Source: a virus
Reading direction: 5' to 3' (one strand)
Length of the DNA stretch: 64,000 nt
Virus record (IMG/VR): IMGVR_UViG_3300027754_005796
Location: 108,834-172,833 of that record
Under the pieces are notes generated by a model. That model did not search any database and was not told where the DNA came from. It saw nothing but the letters and a program-made list of their open reading frames with translations. This document shows, in pieces, positions 42,419-50,670 of this stretch. The translations under genes were made by a program, and so were the position numbers. Each line of letters begins with the position of its first letter. The first letter of the stretch is position 1.

Positions 42419-42676
42419 TTAATGGTTCTTGCAACACTCATTTGCATGAGTGTGCTCATGTCTGGTACAAGTTTGGGTTTCTCCGCAACTAGCATCTCCT
42501 TCCATTTTTTCGGCAGCGTCATGGGCGTGTTCGTATAGTCGAAGCATACTGACTGCCATGCGGTGGGCATCGGTTGCTTCTAATGCCAGATTTTCCCAAT
42601 CTACGGCGACATCGGAATCGAGCTTGACTGTTACGCCGTCTTCGACATCGGTAAGCGTAATGATAACGGTGGACAC
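42419..42676 (-). CDS. Small protein with His/Cys-rich tail
   Basis: 85 residues from GTG 42676, with AGGAGT 7 nt upstream; the longer ATG-started frame would overlap the upstream gene. A beta-type start (STVIITLTDVEDGVTVKLDS) leads to a helix and a tail with CGETQTCTRHEHTHANECCK, which should bind metal. Unknown function. Confidence 0.65.
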   Translation of the reverse strand: MSTVIITLTDVEDGVTVKLDSDVAVDWENLALEATDAHRMAVSMLRLYEHAHDAAEKMEGDASCGETQTCTRHEHTHANECCKNH

Positions 42677-42686
42677 AGGTTTACTC

Positions 42687-43271
42687 CTATTTTTTGGGCT
42701 GTGATTCTTTCTTAGTAGTATCATTCTGCGTTTTTTTCTTTTCATCCTGTGCTTTTTGCTTGGACTCTTGGATTTCCTTGCGTGCTTCTGCGTCTATTCC
42801 ACGGGCTTCTTCACGCATTTTTGCAAACTTTTTTTCTGCTAATTCAATCGATTTTTCACGAATTTCAGGAGGGCAGTTCAAGTCTTCTGCTGCTTGGTGA
42901 TAGCCTTTCACATAGGCGTTTTCTTCCATGAATTCAGCCTGCGAGAGACCTTTGTAATACCATTCATGACCGAATGCAGAGGCGATATTTTGATCAGGGG
43001 CAAGATTGGTTGCTACTGAAACCATTCCTTCCACCCTTCCTTGGTTGCGGGCATTTTCTATGTTTTGCTCACGCAGTTCGCTCATTCTGCTGAGGACGAT
43101 TTCGTTAAAACCATCATTCAACAGACTTTCTTTTTCCTTGGTGATATCTTTGATCATGCTCAATCTGTTGATTTGATTTTGTTGGACAATGTTGTAGCCA
43201 ACCGACATGGCAGCAGCAACAGAGGTCAAGACCGCAAAGGCGGTGCTATTTTTGTTGAAAAAGTCGCTCAT
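42687..43271 (-). CDS. Single-pass membrane protein with charged coiled-coil tail
   Basis: 194 residues. A weak membrane helix (FAVLTSVAAAMSVGYNIV) is followed by helices with NARNQGRVEGMVSVATNL and YVKGYHQAAED, similar to the repeat in the protein at 10146, and a long Lys/Glu/Gln-rich C-terminus. GGAGT precedes the ATG. Unknown. Confidence 0.7.
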   Translation of the reverse strand: MSDFFNKNSTAFAVLTSVAAAMSVGYNIVQQNQINRLSMIKDITKEKESLLNDGFNEIVLSRMSELREQNIENARNQGRVEGMVSVATNLAPDQNIASAFGHEWYYKGLSQAEFMEENAYVKGYHQAAEDLNCPPEIREKSIELAEKKFAKMREEARGIDAEARKEIQESKQKAQDEKKKTQNDTTKKESQPKK

Positions 43272-43348
43272 CGACAGACTCCAATTTGAGGCGGGAAAAC
43301 AAGCTTTTCAGAGTCTGCCAAAATATTAAATAATTTGCAAGGTTGAAA

Positions 43349-43750
43349 TCACTTTTTTTTGGTTGGAAATTTGCGCTTTATTGCGGTTTTTTCCTCGCCA
43401 TGAATATCAATTTCAAGAGCTTCTTCAGCTTCTTGATCGTTTTGCCTTTCTACTTCTTCGGTGAAGATACTTGCAGTTTCTCCCATGATTTGCATGTCAT
43501 CGGGCTGGTCTTGTATCAATTGAAGGACTACGCATCCGCTCTTGGTGAGTTCCAGTTTGAGTGCGTTTATGTCGTAGTCTTTAAAGTTGTCTGGATAAAG
43601 CTCATCTCGTCGCCATTTAATTTTCCAACACGAAGGATCATCCTCTTCATCATCTCCCTTCAGATAATTCTCTGCCATACAAATGGCAATTTCTGGGCTT
43701 GTGGCTCCCTTGGGGACAGGGTCATATCCCACATGGACGAAACAATTCAT
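43349..43750 (-). CDS. Small acidic/basic protein, unknown
   Basis: 133 residues from ATG 43750, which overlaps the upstream stop (ATGA) and has GGGAGG before it. NCFVHVGYDPVPKGATSPEI, then IMGETASIFTEEVERQNDQE and a basic end. Not recognised. Confidence 0.65.
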   Translation of the reverse strand: MNCFVHVGYDPVPKGATSPEIAICMAENYLKGDDEEDDPSCWKIKWRRDELYPDNFKDYDINALKLELTKSGCVVLQLIQDQPDDMQIMGETASIFTEEVERQNDQEAEEALEIDIHGEEKTAIKRKFPTKKK

Positions 43751-43977
43751 AGTTTTCCTCCCATGTATTCGTCCATGCATTTAACGATCTCATGCTTGAT
43801 GTGGTCCAAGCCTCGATTCCTGCATAATGGACAAACAGCACACTTGTATGTATACAGAGTGCGATAGAAAGGTGGCAGACCTTCGTTTTCTACCAGTCTG
43901 AACGACTGGCATTCTCTGCTGATTTTTAAGCAGAAAATACATTGCCCAAGCCCTTTTGCGGAAAATTCAATTTCCAT
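43747..43977 (-). CDS. Cys-rich zinc-binding protein
   Basis: 76 residues with CIFC and CAVCPLC clusters, suggesting one or two zinc sites. It overlaps genes on both sides by a few bases in a tight minus-strand operon. Confidence 0.65.
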   Translation of the reverse strand: MEIEFSAKGLGQCIFCLKISRECQSFRLVENEGLPPFYRTLYTYKCAVCPLCRNRGLDHIKHEIVKCMDEYMGGKL

Positions 43978-44407
43978 CGGTGCTAGGCTCCGCTTTAAGG
44001 TAAATATTTTCCGGTGGCTTGTTGTAGTACATGGTCATATATGGGCAAATCCAAGCGCATTGTCCCGGCATAACACTCTTGAAGTTCAATTCCTCGATAG
44101 AGTAGACCCAACCATCGAATTTGGTTTCTTGGTATTTCAGCAGGACATCGGCGTTAGGGAAATAATTCTCTGAAAATAGTGCAATAAAACCCTTATTTTC
44201 AATGTCTGGAATTTTCAGGGCTTTGCATCCTGAAACAATCAGTCTGTCGATGCCGATAATCAGAGGGCTTAGACAGTAGTCTGTAAACTCTGCCGGTGCG
44301 AAGTCAAAAAGCCTTCCTTTGTGCTCAAAGACCCATCTGCCATTTTTGAGTGAACACAAAAGGGTATTGACCCCGATTTTATCAAAATCGTTTTTATCAT
44401 TGTTCAT
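43967..44407 (-). CDS. Conserved phage/bacterial protein, unknown
   Basis: 146 residues. NGRWVFEHKGRLFDFAPAEF, LSPLIIGIDRLIVSGCKALK, LFSENYFPNADVLLKYQETK and WICPYMTMYYNKPPENIYLK. The pattern matches a DUF of small proteins seen in phages and some bacteria (exact family number not recalled). No catalytic motif. Confidence 0.7.
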   Translation of the reverse strand: MNNDKNDFDKIGVNTLLCSLKNGRWVFEHKGRLFDFAPAEFTDYCLSPLIIGIDRLIVSGCKALKIPDIENKGFIALFSENYFPNADVLLKYQETKFDGWVYSIEELNFKSVMPGQCAWICPYMTMYYNKPPENIYLKAEPSTDGN

Positions 44408-44846
44408 GGCGAGGGAACCTGACTTCCTGTTTAATGGTGTCGATTATTTCCATCGGTTCAATATTCTTGTCGGGTTCTAGCAAAACCCGGAGGAAAAAAT
44501 TGTAGCTTCTCTTGCCGTGCTGCAATTTGCCCCTCAGCATCAACTGCGGTCTGGCAAAATTGTCGTCCGTGGTACAAGTTGAACCTACGGCCATGTTAGT
44601 AATAGTAATGTCATCATGAGCCGTAAAAGATGATACATCAAAAATAAAAGGTGGCCAGAATTTCTCGCCGTCCTTTGCTCCTCCATAAAGCTCCTGCACG
44701 CATGGCGCAGCCCAAATTTCCCAAACCTTAAGCTTCGGATTACGGTCAATTTTGACCGCAAAACGAGCAGAGGGTGCTCGATATTGCCAGTTTTCCCAGC
44801 AAATATCGAGCACCCTCTGAAGCCATTTTGGAGCGTCATTCTGCAT
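44397..44846 (-). CDS. Unknown protein
   Basis: 149 residues from ATG 44846, chosen because it overlaps the upstream stop (TAATG) and has GAGGT 8 nt before it. WLQRVLDICWENWQYRAPSA and a beta-rich C-terminal half. Unrecognised. Confidence 0.65.
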   Translation of the reverse strand: MQNDAPKWLQRVLDICWENWQYRAPSARFAVKIDRNPKLKVWEIWAAPCVQELYGGAKDGEKFWPPFIFDVSSFTAHDDITITNMAVGSTCTTDDNFARPQLMLRGKLQHGKRSYNFFLRVLLEPDKNIEPMEIIDTIKQEVRFPRHEQ

Positions 44847-45442
44847 TAGACTACCTCGGACAGACAAAATTTACGCCAGCTTTGTTCTGGCGTTGGTACA
44901 GCGTACATGACGGGAACCGCCATGTCGGTCACTTCATGCTCCTTGCGAAAAAGATTGTACACTTTTTCCAAGGAGTCGAGAGAGCAAAATGCGATTGTCT
45001 CAAGAGTGAAATTTTTGGTCCAGTCAGGGTAAGGCCTTAAATTTTTGGCGCATGTGATCGTCATAATTTCTGGTGAGATTTTAAACAAATCGCTCAGATT
45101 AACCAATTTTTCTTCTGGTGTTGCTCCATCTACAAAATCATCAGTTGTAAGGGTTCGACCGTTCTGAAATTGCGCTACCCAATAGCTGGGCCACTTACTC
45201 GTGAGAGCGTCGAAATCATTGATTACTAGCGTGCGCATTTCCTCTGGGGTGATTTTTCTACTAACAACTGAGCTAGAATATTTGATGTATTCGTCAAGTG
45301 CCGATCTCATTTCCTCGTGTTTGTTCAATAAATCTTCAATGGAAAAAATCTGCCCCTTCAATTGATCCGAACCACTTCTGAGGCATGTGTTCTTGGCGAA
45401 AATCGACATCATCGTGTCGGCAATATTGTTGTTGTGGCTCAT
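44846..45442 (-). CDS. Unknown protein, first gene of the 42.4-45.4 kb operon
   Basis: 198 residues with AAGGTAG and GGAGG upstream. Helical N-terminus (EDLLNKHEEMRSALDEYIKY) and a region ITPEEMRTLVINDFDALTSK. Not recognised. Five closely overlapping genes follow it. Confidence 0.65.
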   Translation of the reverse strand: MSHNNNIADTMMSIFAKNTCLRSGSDQLKGQIFSIEDLLNKHEEMRSALDEYIKYSSSVVSRKITPEEMRTLVINDFDALTSKWPSYWVAQFQNGRTLTTDDFVDGATPEEKLVNLSDLFKISPEIMTITCAKNLRPYPDWTKNFTLETIAFCSLDSLEKVYNLFRKEHEVTDMAVPVMYAVPTPEQSWRKFCLSEVV

Positions 45443-45493
45443 GGGTCTACCTTACCTCCAAAAGCGGTGAAAATAAAGTCTTTCTAATAAAAA

Positions 45494-45523
45494 AACCCCC
45501 CAAGTTTTTTGCCTTGGGGGGTT
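45494..45523 (-). terminator. Strong terminator after the SNF2 gene
   Basis: AACCCCCCAAG and CTTGGGGGGTT, 11-bp stem, followed by T7 in the minus direction. Confidence 0.95.
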
Positions 45524-45539
45524 GGAGAAACAGGTTGCA

Positions 45540-47726
45540 CTAGGCAACTTTGTTACTGTTGCCGAAAAGCAGGGGGAACTGCTCGGACAACTGACGGCGG
45601 TAGCGAGACAAGATCAGGAACCCAGCCTCAAGCTCTTGGGCCGTTTCAAGGCCAGCGTTAAGCAACCAATGGGCAACAGCAGCATCAGGCTTGTTGAACC
45701 CGTGACCGTCACGCTGGTTGGCACCATCGCAAACGCCCAGCATATAGCCGAACGCAGCACGGACCTCAGCGGAACGATCAGGCGTGAGCTCAAGGCGCAC
45801 TCCCTTCTTGGCACGGGTGACTTCCCGTTCATGGATGCCTTCTACCTTGCTCTTGGCCTTGGCCTTGAGCTTGGCAGCTTCCAACTTGCCCTGCTCCTCC
45901 ACCGCCCGTTGCAGACGAGCTTGGAATTCCTCCTCGCTCTCAACCTCGGGCTGGGAAGCGCCCACGGGAGTAGCCGTGAGGCGCTGACCTTTAATGCTGT
46001 TATCGATAGATCGTTGGATCGTATCGATCTTGTCTACCAGCAGCTTCTGGATGTGGATGTCCAGCGGGTGGTTGCTGACCATGCGGACGATCTCCACCTT
46101 GTTCGCAGTCTGTCCCAAACGGCAGATGCGATCCTCGGCCTGCCAGTTGGCAGCGGGGGTCCAGTCGAGATCGACAAACAGGGCCTTGGCAGCGTGCGTG
46201 AGAGTCAATCCCACACCGCCTGCACGGATGGTGATGCCAATGCCCTTGAATTGACCCGCTTGGAACGCACGCACGATCTCCTGTCGGCGTTCAGGAGAGG
46301 TGTCGCCCGTGATGAGTGCCCAGCCGGGACGAGCCAGTAAAGCATTCATCGGGGCGAGGTGTGCGCTGAACACGATCAGCGGGCATTCTTGCTCCTCGCA
46401 GTCCTGCACATATTCGAGCATGGCAGGAACACGAGACTGGGCCAGTTCCGCACGCAAGGCAGCGAACTGCGTGAACGGAGGCAGCGAGTCCTCGAGCTCG
46501 TTGTCATACCCAGACCACGCCTCGTCAAGCTTTTTAACAAGCTTTTGGGAGGGGTCCACCATGACATTGGTGTATGTCTTGGTGGGCAGTTCAGGCAGAA
46601 CATCGGCACGCAGACGGCGCAGCATCACACGGCGCAGCAACTCAGGCACGATGGGCTGAGGCTTGCCGTACTCGAAGGCGTAGCCGTTATGGTGGGCGTT
46701 GAACAACCCTTGGAAGTTCTCGAAAGACCGAAACACTTCCTTAGCCACACCCACGGTGTCCAGCACACCCCACAAATCTTCAGGGTGGTTGGTCAGCGGG
46801 CTACCAGTAAGAGCGGTGACCTTGGCAACAAGGTTACCAATTTCTTTTGTCTTGCGGGTGCGTGCAGCCTTTTTGTTTTTGTAGTCGTGAGCCTCGTCCA
46901 CGATCAGGTTGACCTGTGAGGCTTGCGGGTATTTGTCCCTCAAAGCTTGGCGAAAAGCGTTGAGGGTTGCGAAGTATCGATCAACTGGTTGACCTTTTAC
47001 CTTCGCAGGTGTAATGAACTCTTCAGGAAGAATGTCATTGTTAATGATGACAATCTCGCCCTGCTTGGGCCAGCGGAACGACTCACGACCGTTCAGCACG
47101 GTCGGGGCCAGATCGGGTCGCCATTTGCGAACCTCGTCAACCCAATTGTACTTGAGTCCTGCACGGCATATGACCATGCCCTTGCCTCCCTGCTCAATGC
47201 CCATGAGGGACTGAACAGTTTTGCCAAGGCCCATCTCGTCGCCCAGCAGAGCACGCTTCTTGCTAGACAAGAAGCTCACTCCCTCGACTTGGTAGGGGTA
47301 CAGGCCAAGATCAGCAGCTTTCTGCGCCTGTGCGTTGACTTGCACGATGCGCAGGCTGGGAGCAACCTCGAGGCCGATACGGTCGGCAACCTCGAGGATT
47401 CGGGGGCGGTCAGACACATCGGCGCTGACAGTCCACCACTTGTTGGCCTTGTCCCATCGTGCGCCGGGAAGGGAACGAAGCAGATCGAGATTTTCGGGCT
47501 CGTAACCCGTGATGACCTTGAGGTCGCTCGTGAGAACACGATGCACGCTCTTCTGTTGGATGTCCACACCCTTGCGTGCTGGCACGCAATTGGTGCAAAA
47601 GTTTGTGTACTTGGCTTTTCCAGTCGTCTCTTCTTCGGTGCGCTGGGTGAAACCCGCACCCATCAAAACCTGCGCCTTGCAGGAGTTGCAGCGCACATTG
47701 AACTTGTTCTTGAAGAAATGAGCCAT
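45540..47726 (-). CDS. SNF2-family DNA translocase, SMARCAL1-like
   Basis: 728 residues. An N-terminal zinc site (CNSCK ... CTNC, 13-47) and a HARP-like segment (GARWDKANKWWTV) precede the motor. Motif I is LLGDEMGLGKT (160-170), motif II LIVDEAHD (274-281), motif III ALTGSPLTNHPEDLW, motif V AGGVGLTLT (502-510) and motif VI QAEDRICRLGQ (529-539). SMARCAL1-type enzymes rewind or remodel forked DNA, useful at stalled replication forks. Much more GC-rich than neighbouring genes. Preceded by promoter-like copy B and ended by a strong terminator. The long plus-strand frames opposite are shadows. Confidence 0.93.
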   Translation of the reverse strand: MAHFFKNKFNVRCNSCKAQVLMGAGFTQRTEEETTGKAKYTNFCTNCVPARKGVDIQQKSVHRVLTSDLKVITGYEPENLDLLRSLPGARWDKANKWWTVSADVSDRPRILEVADRIGLEVAPSLRIVQVNAQAQKAADLGLYPYQVEGVSFLSSKKRALLGDEMGLGKTVQSLMGIEQGGKGMVICRAGLKYNWVDEVRKWRPDLAPTVLNGRESFRWPKQGEIVIINNDILPEEFITPAKVKGQPVDRYFATLNAFRQALRDKYPQASQVNLIVDEAHDYKNKKAARTRKTKEIGNLVAKVTALTGSPLTNHPEDLWGVLDTVGVAKEVFRSFENFQGLFNAHHNGYAFEYGKPQPIVPELLRRVMLRRLRADVLPELPTKTYTNVMVDPSQKLVKKLDEAWSGYDNELEDSLPPFTQFAALRAELAQSRVPAMLEYVQDCEEQECPLIVFSAHLAPMNALLARPGWALITGDTSPERRQEIVRAFQAGQFKGIGITIRAGGVGLTLTHAAKALFVDLDWTPAANWQAEDRICRLGQTANKVEIVRMVSNHPLDIHIQKLLVDKIDTIQRSIDNSIKGQRLTATPVGASQPEVESEEEFQARLQRAVEEQGKLEAAKLKAKAKSKVEGIHEREVTRAKKGVRLELTPDRSAEVRAAFGYMLGVCDGANQRDGHGFNKPDAAVAHWLLNAGLETAQELEAGFLILSRYRRQLSEQFPLLFGNSNKVA

Positions 47727-47766
47727 TGTAGTCGCTCCGCTTGTGTTGAAAGTGACTGTTGTCTAT

Positions 47767-47799
47767 AGTCCTACAGGAAGTTTTGTTTCTTAAATACAA
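47767..47799 (-). promoter_or_regulatory. Conserved promoter-like motif, copy B
   Basis: Minus strand TTGTATTT, AAGAA spacer and ACAAAACTTCCTGTAGGACT, about 45 nt before the SNF2 start. The rest of 47727-47906 holds only the next terminator. Confidence 0.65.
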
Positions 47800-47847
47800 T
47801 TAAATTCAAAATTTTTTGAATTTTTGAAAAATTTATTTTGATATAAG

Positions 47848-47880
47848 AAAAGACGACAAGAACCTAAGTCCTTGTCGTCT
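47848..47880 (-). terminator. Minus-strand terminator
   Basis: AGACGACAAG and CTTGTCGTCT flank a 10-nt loop; in the minus direction TTTTCTT follows. Confidence 0.8.
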
Positions 47881-47906
47881 CATGGTTTAGCTAATTTTTT
47901 CTTAAA

Positions 47907-48233
47907 TTAGCGTCGAAGACGGCCCAAAAGGCCAGTCTTGCCAGCAACAGCATTACAGGAGCCGTTACAGCAGTCACATGGGGCTGCTGTCTTGACGGGC
48001 TCGACCTTCTTGACTTCAACAGCCTTGACCTCGACGGGCTTGACAAGGTTCAGGCGAACCTTCTCACGGCGAGTGAGGGGTTGATAGACAGTTGAGGCGT
48101 TACAGTTGCTACACTCGCCTTTGGCAGCAGCCTTCGCAACGGTTGCGGGAGCTTGGGCCTTAGCGGGGCCTTCTCCTGCAAACACGGTGGTGGCAGCGAA
48201 AACAAAAGCGATAGCAGCGATAAAATTCTTCAT
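47907..48233 (-). CDS. Secreted Cys-rich small protein
   Basis: 108 residues. A signal peptide (KNFIAAIAFVFAATTVFAGE) is followed by an Ala/Lys-rich stretch, CSNCNAS, a run of VEVKAVEVKKVEPVK and a CDCCNGSC cluster. Typical of small exported planctomycete proteins. The role is unknown; the clustered cysteines suggest metal binding or disulphides. GC-rich. Confidence 0.7.
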   Translation of the reverse strand: MKNFIAAIAFVFAATTVFAGEGPAKAQAPATVAKAAAKGECSNCNASTVYQPLTRREKVRLNLVKPVEVKAVEVKKVEPVKTAAPCDCCNGSCNAVAGKTGLLGRLRR

Positions 48234-48320
48234 CTTAGAAACTCTCCAAATAAAATAAGCGCCAATCTGGCACTACTAAGGATAATATATCGTGCTTAGC
48301 TTAAATTCGCAATAGCACTC

Positions 48321-49217
48321 CTACTGGGCATATTCCGTGAGTAGACGGCAAACTGCAAGTTCTTTGGCTTTTGCCTCTAATTCTACCGTGAGTTTGCGAC
48401 CTTTCCAGCACTCGGGGAAATCACTCTGGGAAATATAGTCATGGTGTTGATTTTCATTTTCACCACCCCAACCATTTTTTGGACTGGAAAGATGGAAAAG
48501 CGGTTCTCTTCCGTCCCAAGTTTCGCAAGCCAAATCTGTTGCCTCAGCGATTGTGTAGCTGTCGCTGTTGCAGCGGTGATGGTGTGCGTCGTAGACCAAT
48601 GGAACGCCCACGGTTTCGCACAGTTCAAACAGGTCATGCGGAGTGTAAGTAGTGTCATCATTTTCCACGGTCAAAAGGCTACGCACCTTGGGACTCAGAC
48701 GGTAAAAATTCGCTGCAAAATCAATCAGAGCTTGCTTTTTGTTGCCAAAGGCACCGCCCCCATGAATGTTGATGACATCAGCGTTGACCCATTCGGCAAC
48801 CATCCCTTGGTACTCAAGTTCTGCAATTGATTTGCGAACTGTTTCAGGATTCTTACTGTTTAACACCACAAACTGGTCAGGGTGAAAACAGGTACGAATA
48901 TTATTTTCTGCTGCATATCGCCCACACGCTTTGAAGTCGGAAATTATTTTCTCGTGTTCGGGTAGTTGCTCAATTTTATATCCTGCCTTGTCGTGCGTGT
49001 ATATCGGTAGTATATGACTGTTGATACGGAAGCAACCTATGCCCTTGGCCTTGCAGTATTGCAGGGCTTGCATAAGCGAATTTGCGTTGGTTTGGCAGAG
49101 ATTCGATAACTTTTGAATTGCTGTTGACCGTTCCAGTTTCAATATATGCGTGACAGTCGTTGTTACAAACTTGATGGGTTCTTCAGCAAAAGTACAACAT
49201 AGTCCAAATCTTATCAT
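48321..49217 (-). CDS. uvsE: UV damage endonuclease UvsE/UVDE
   Basis: 298 residues from ATG 49217, with GGAGG 5 nt upstream. The TIM-barrel UVDE family is clear: RFGLCCTFAEEPIKF, GIGCFRINSHILPIYTH, TCFHPDQFVVLNS, VINIHGGGAFGNKK, LTVENDD and LVYDAHHHRC, which supply the three-metal cluster (His, Asp, Glu). The enzyme nicks 5' to UV photoproducts and starts an alternative excision repair. It follows a sigma-like gene on the same strand, with a hairpin between them. Confidence 0.92.
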   Translation of the reverse strand: MIRFGLCCTFAEEPIKFVTTTVTHILKLERSTAIQKLSNLCQTNANSLMQALQYCKAKGIGCFRINSHILPIYTHDKAGYKIEQLPEHEKIISDFKACGRYAAENNIRTCFHPDQFVVLNSKNPETVRKSIAELEYQGMVAEWVNADVINIHGGGAFGNKKQALIDFAANFYRLSPKVRSLLTVENDDTTYTPHDLFELCETVGVPLVYDAHHHRCNSDSYTIAEATDLACETWDGREPLFHLSSPKNGWGGENENQHHDYISQSDFPECWKGRKLTVELEAKAKELAVCRLLTEYAQ

Positions 49218-49243
49218 GATCGCCTCCAATGCGTCTCCGAAAG

Positions 49244-49275
49244 CTCCAACCGCATCGATAGGTGCGGTTGGAGCG
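49244..49275. promoter_or_regulatory. 12-bp hairpin between sigma-like gene and uvsE
   Basis: GCTCCAACCGCA and TGCGGTTGGAGC form a perfect 12-bp stem with an 8-nt loop. No good T-run follows in the minus direction, so it may be a partial terminator or a leader structure of uvsE. Confidence 0.6.
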
Positions 49276-49282
49276 GAGTAGG

Positions 49283-50260
49283 TTACTCTTTTTCACGCAG
49301 CCTTTCAATCGCCCTTTGGACTTTTTCTCTGGCTGTGCGATGAATTTGAGACACCCGCATACGACTAAATGGTCTACCATCAGCCGTATGGTACTTGTCA
49401 CCAACATCTTTTTGGAACCCGTGATAGGGGTCCATGCTGGTAATGATTAGATCAAGCTCCATTTGCGACAGATTGGCAGCTTTAAATGTCTTGGACAGGA
49501 ACTCGTTACTTGCAGCCAATTCGCTGGGATCGCCCACAACGCTCCGAACTGTGGTTGCGGGAGCATTTTCGATCCAGCTTGCCTCTGACTCTGGCGAATG
49601 GCTGGTTTCGGTGGTGACCTGCACTAAAGAAGCACTCAGATTTTTAATCTGCTTTTTGGTGAGCTTGAGGTGTTTGACAATTTCCTCAAATGGTTTGTCA
49701 GCACCGAGTTTAGCAAGAGCTTTTCGGTAAATGCTTACCAATCGAATGCTTTCGTTCGTGTGATGAGACAGCAAGGAGCCTTGTTCGTTGGTCACACGAT
49801 TCAACCGATTGAAAATACTGTGAAACAGGTAGGTGGTCAAATTGGCAGCACCGTCATGTTTCCAGCGATAGATTGCCTCAACGATCTGAAAGAGAGCCTC
49901 TTGACTGTAATCCTCGACCGCTAGGCCACGGTGTGCATTCCTTTTCGCATACTTGTTGGCGAAAAAGTATGCCATTTGGGTGTAGCCCTCCATGATGGTC
50001 TGTTCTACATTTCGACCATCAAGATCGGCCTGAACTTCCAAAACCTTACGAATCGTGTTACAGTCTTTTCTGAACTCATCTTGCAATGGGTTTGGGAGAA
50101 TTTTGGCGAGTTCTTCTGGGTTATGGAATGCGCTCTGCCGAAACTGGCGAAATTTCAATTTCGGAAAATGAGATTCCCATTTCGTCAGCAGGGTGTTAGT
50201 GGTTTTGATAATGCTAACGCAGATCTCTCTGTGCTCATGGGACAGATTGTGCTGATGCAT
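49283..50260 (-). CDS. Sigma-70-family factor
   Basis: 325 residues with AGGAGC before the ATG. Region 2 shows VEDYSQEALFQIVEAIYRWK followed by ANLTTYLFHSIFNRLNRV. A C-terminal segment with FSRMRVSQIHRTAREKVQRA matches the region 4 recognition helix. The middle is long and divergent. Preceded by promoter-like copy C. Likely one of three alternative sigma factors encoded here. Confidence 0.8.
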   Translation of the reverse strand: MHQHNLSHEHREICVSIIKTTNTLLTKWESHFPKLKFRQFRQSAFHNPEELAKILPNPLQDEFRKDCNTIRKVLEVQADLDGRNVEQTIMEGYTQMAYFFANKYAKRNAHRGLAVEDYSQEALFQIVEAIYRWKHDGAANLTTYLFHSIFNRLNRVTNEQGSLLSHHTNESIRLVSIYRKALAKLGADKPFEEIVKHLKLTKKQIKNLSASLVQVTTETSHSPESEASWIENAPATTVRSVVGDPSELAASNEFLSKTFKAANLSQMELDLIITSMDPYHGFQKDVGDKYHTADGRPFSRMRVSQIHRTAREKVQRAIERLREKE

Positions 50261-50317
50261 GGTTTTTGCTCCTGCGGTTAAGCCCTATGATAGGCAAAAA
50301 AAACGAAAGCCAGACAA

Positions 50318-50349
50318 GACATACAGGAAGTTTCGTGTGATAAATACAA
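50318..50349 (-). promoter_or_regulatory. Conserved promoter-like motif, copy C
   Basis: Minus strand TTGTATTTATCACACGAAAC then TTCCTGTATGTC, about 60 nt before the sigma-like gene. Confidence 0.6.
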
Positions 50350-50434
50350 AAACATTCAGGATTTTTTTTAAAAAGTTCTTTTTTTAGAAGCAAGTCATTG
50401 ATCCAAAAGGACTTAGATCAAGGAGAAATCTTTT

Positions 50435-50651
50435 GTGAAAGGCATTAATCATAGGCAATTGTTGTCTAATTGGGATGCAATCCTGTGGAAACTGTGTGAG
50501 GAATGCACTCCTTATGACTGTTTAGGACAGATTAAATTCTATCTCGAATCGAGTGCTAAAACCGCTTGTTCTAGTGGCGTACATTTCCCAAATTAACAAG
50601 GCTATTAAGCTTATAGATGAAGCTATGAAGTGCATCGATCCTGAATCATAA
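50435..50651 (+). pseudogene. Frameshifted small gene
   Basis: GTG 50435 with AAGGAG upstream reads NHRQLLSNWDAILWKLCEEC and on to IKFYLESSAK, then stops at 50596. A different frame over the last part reads LVAYISQINKAIKLIDEAMK to a stop at 50651. One frameshift near 50560 would join them into a helical protein of about 72 residues. The rest of 50261-50434 holds only promoter copy C and AT-rich sequence. Confidence 0.5.
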
Positions 50652-50670
50652 TTTTTTGGAGCGATATCAT

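Noticed and set aside
45522-47768. Long plus-strand ORFs opposite the SNF2 gene (272, 186 and 281 codons)
   Set aside because: They mirror a gene with complete SNF2 motifs; their sequences lack any domain and arise from the GC-rich codon pattern of the true gene.
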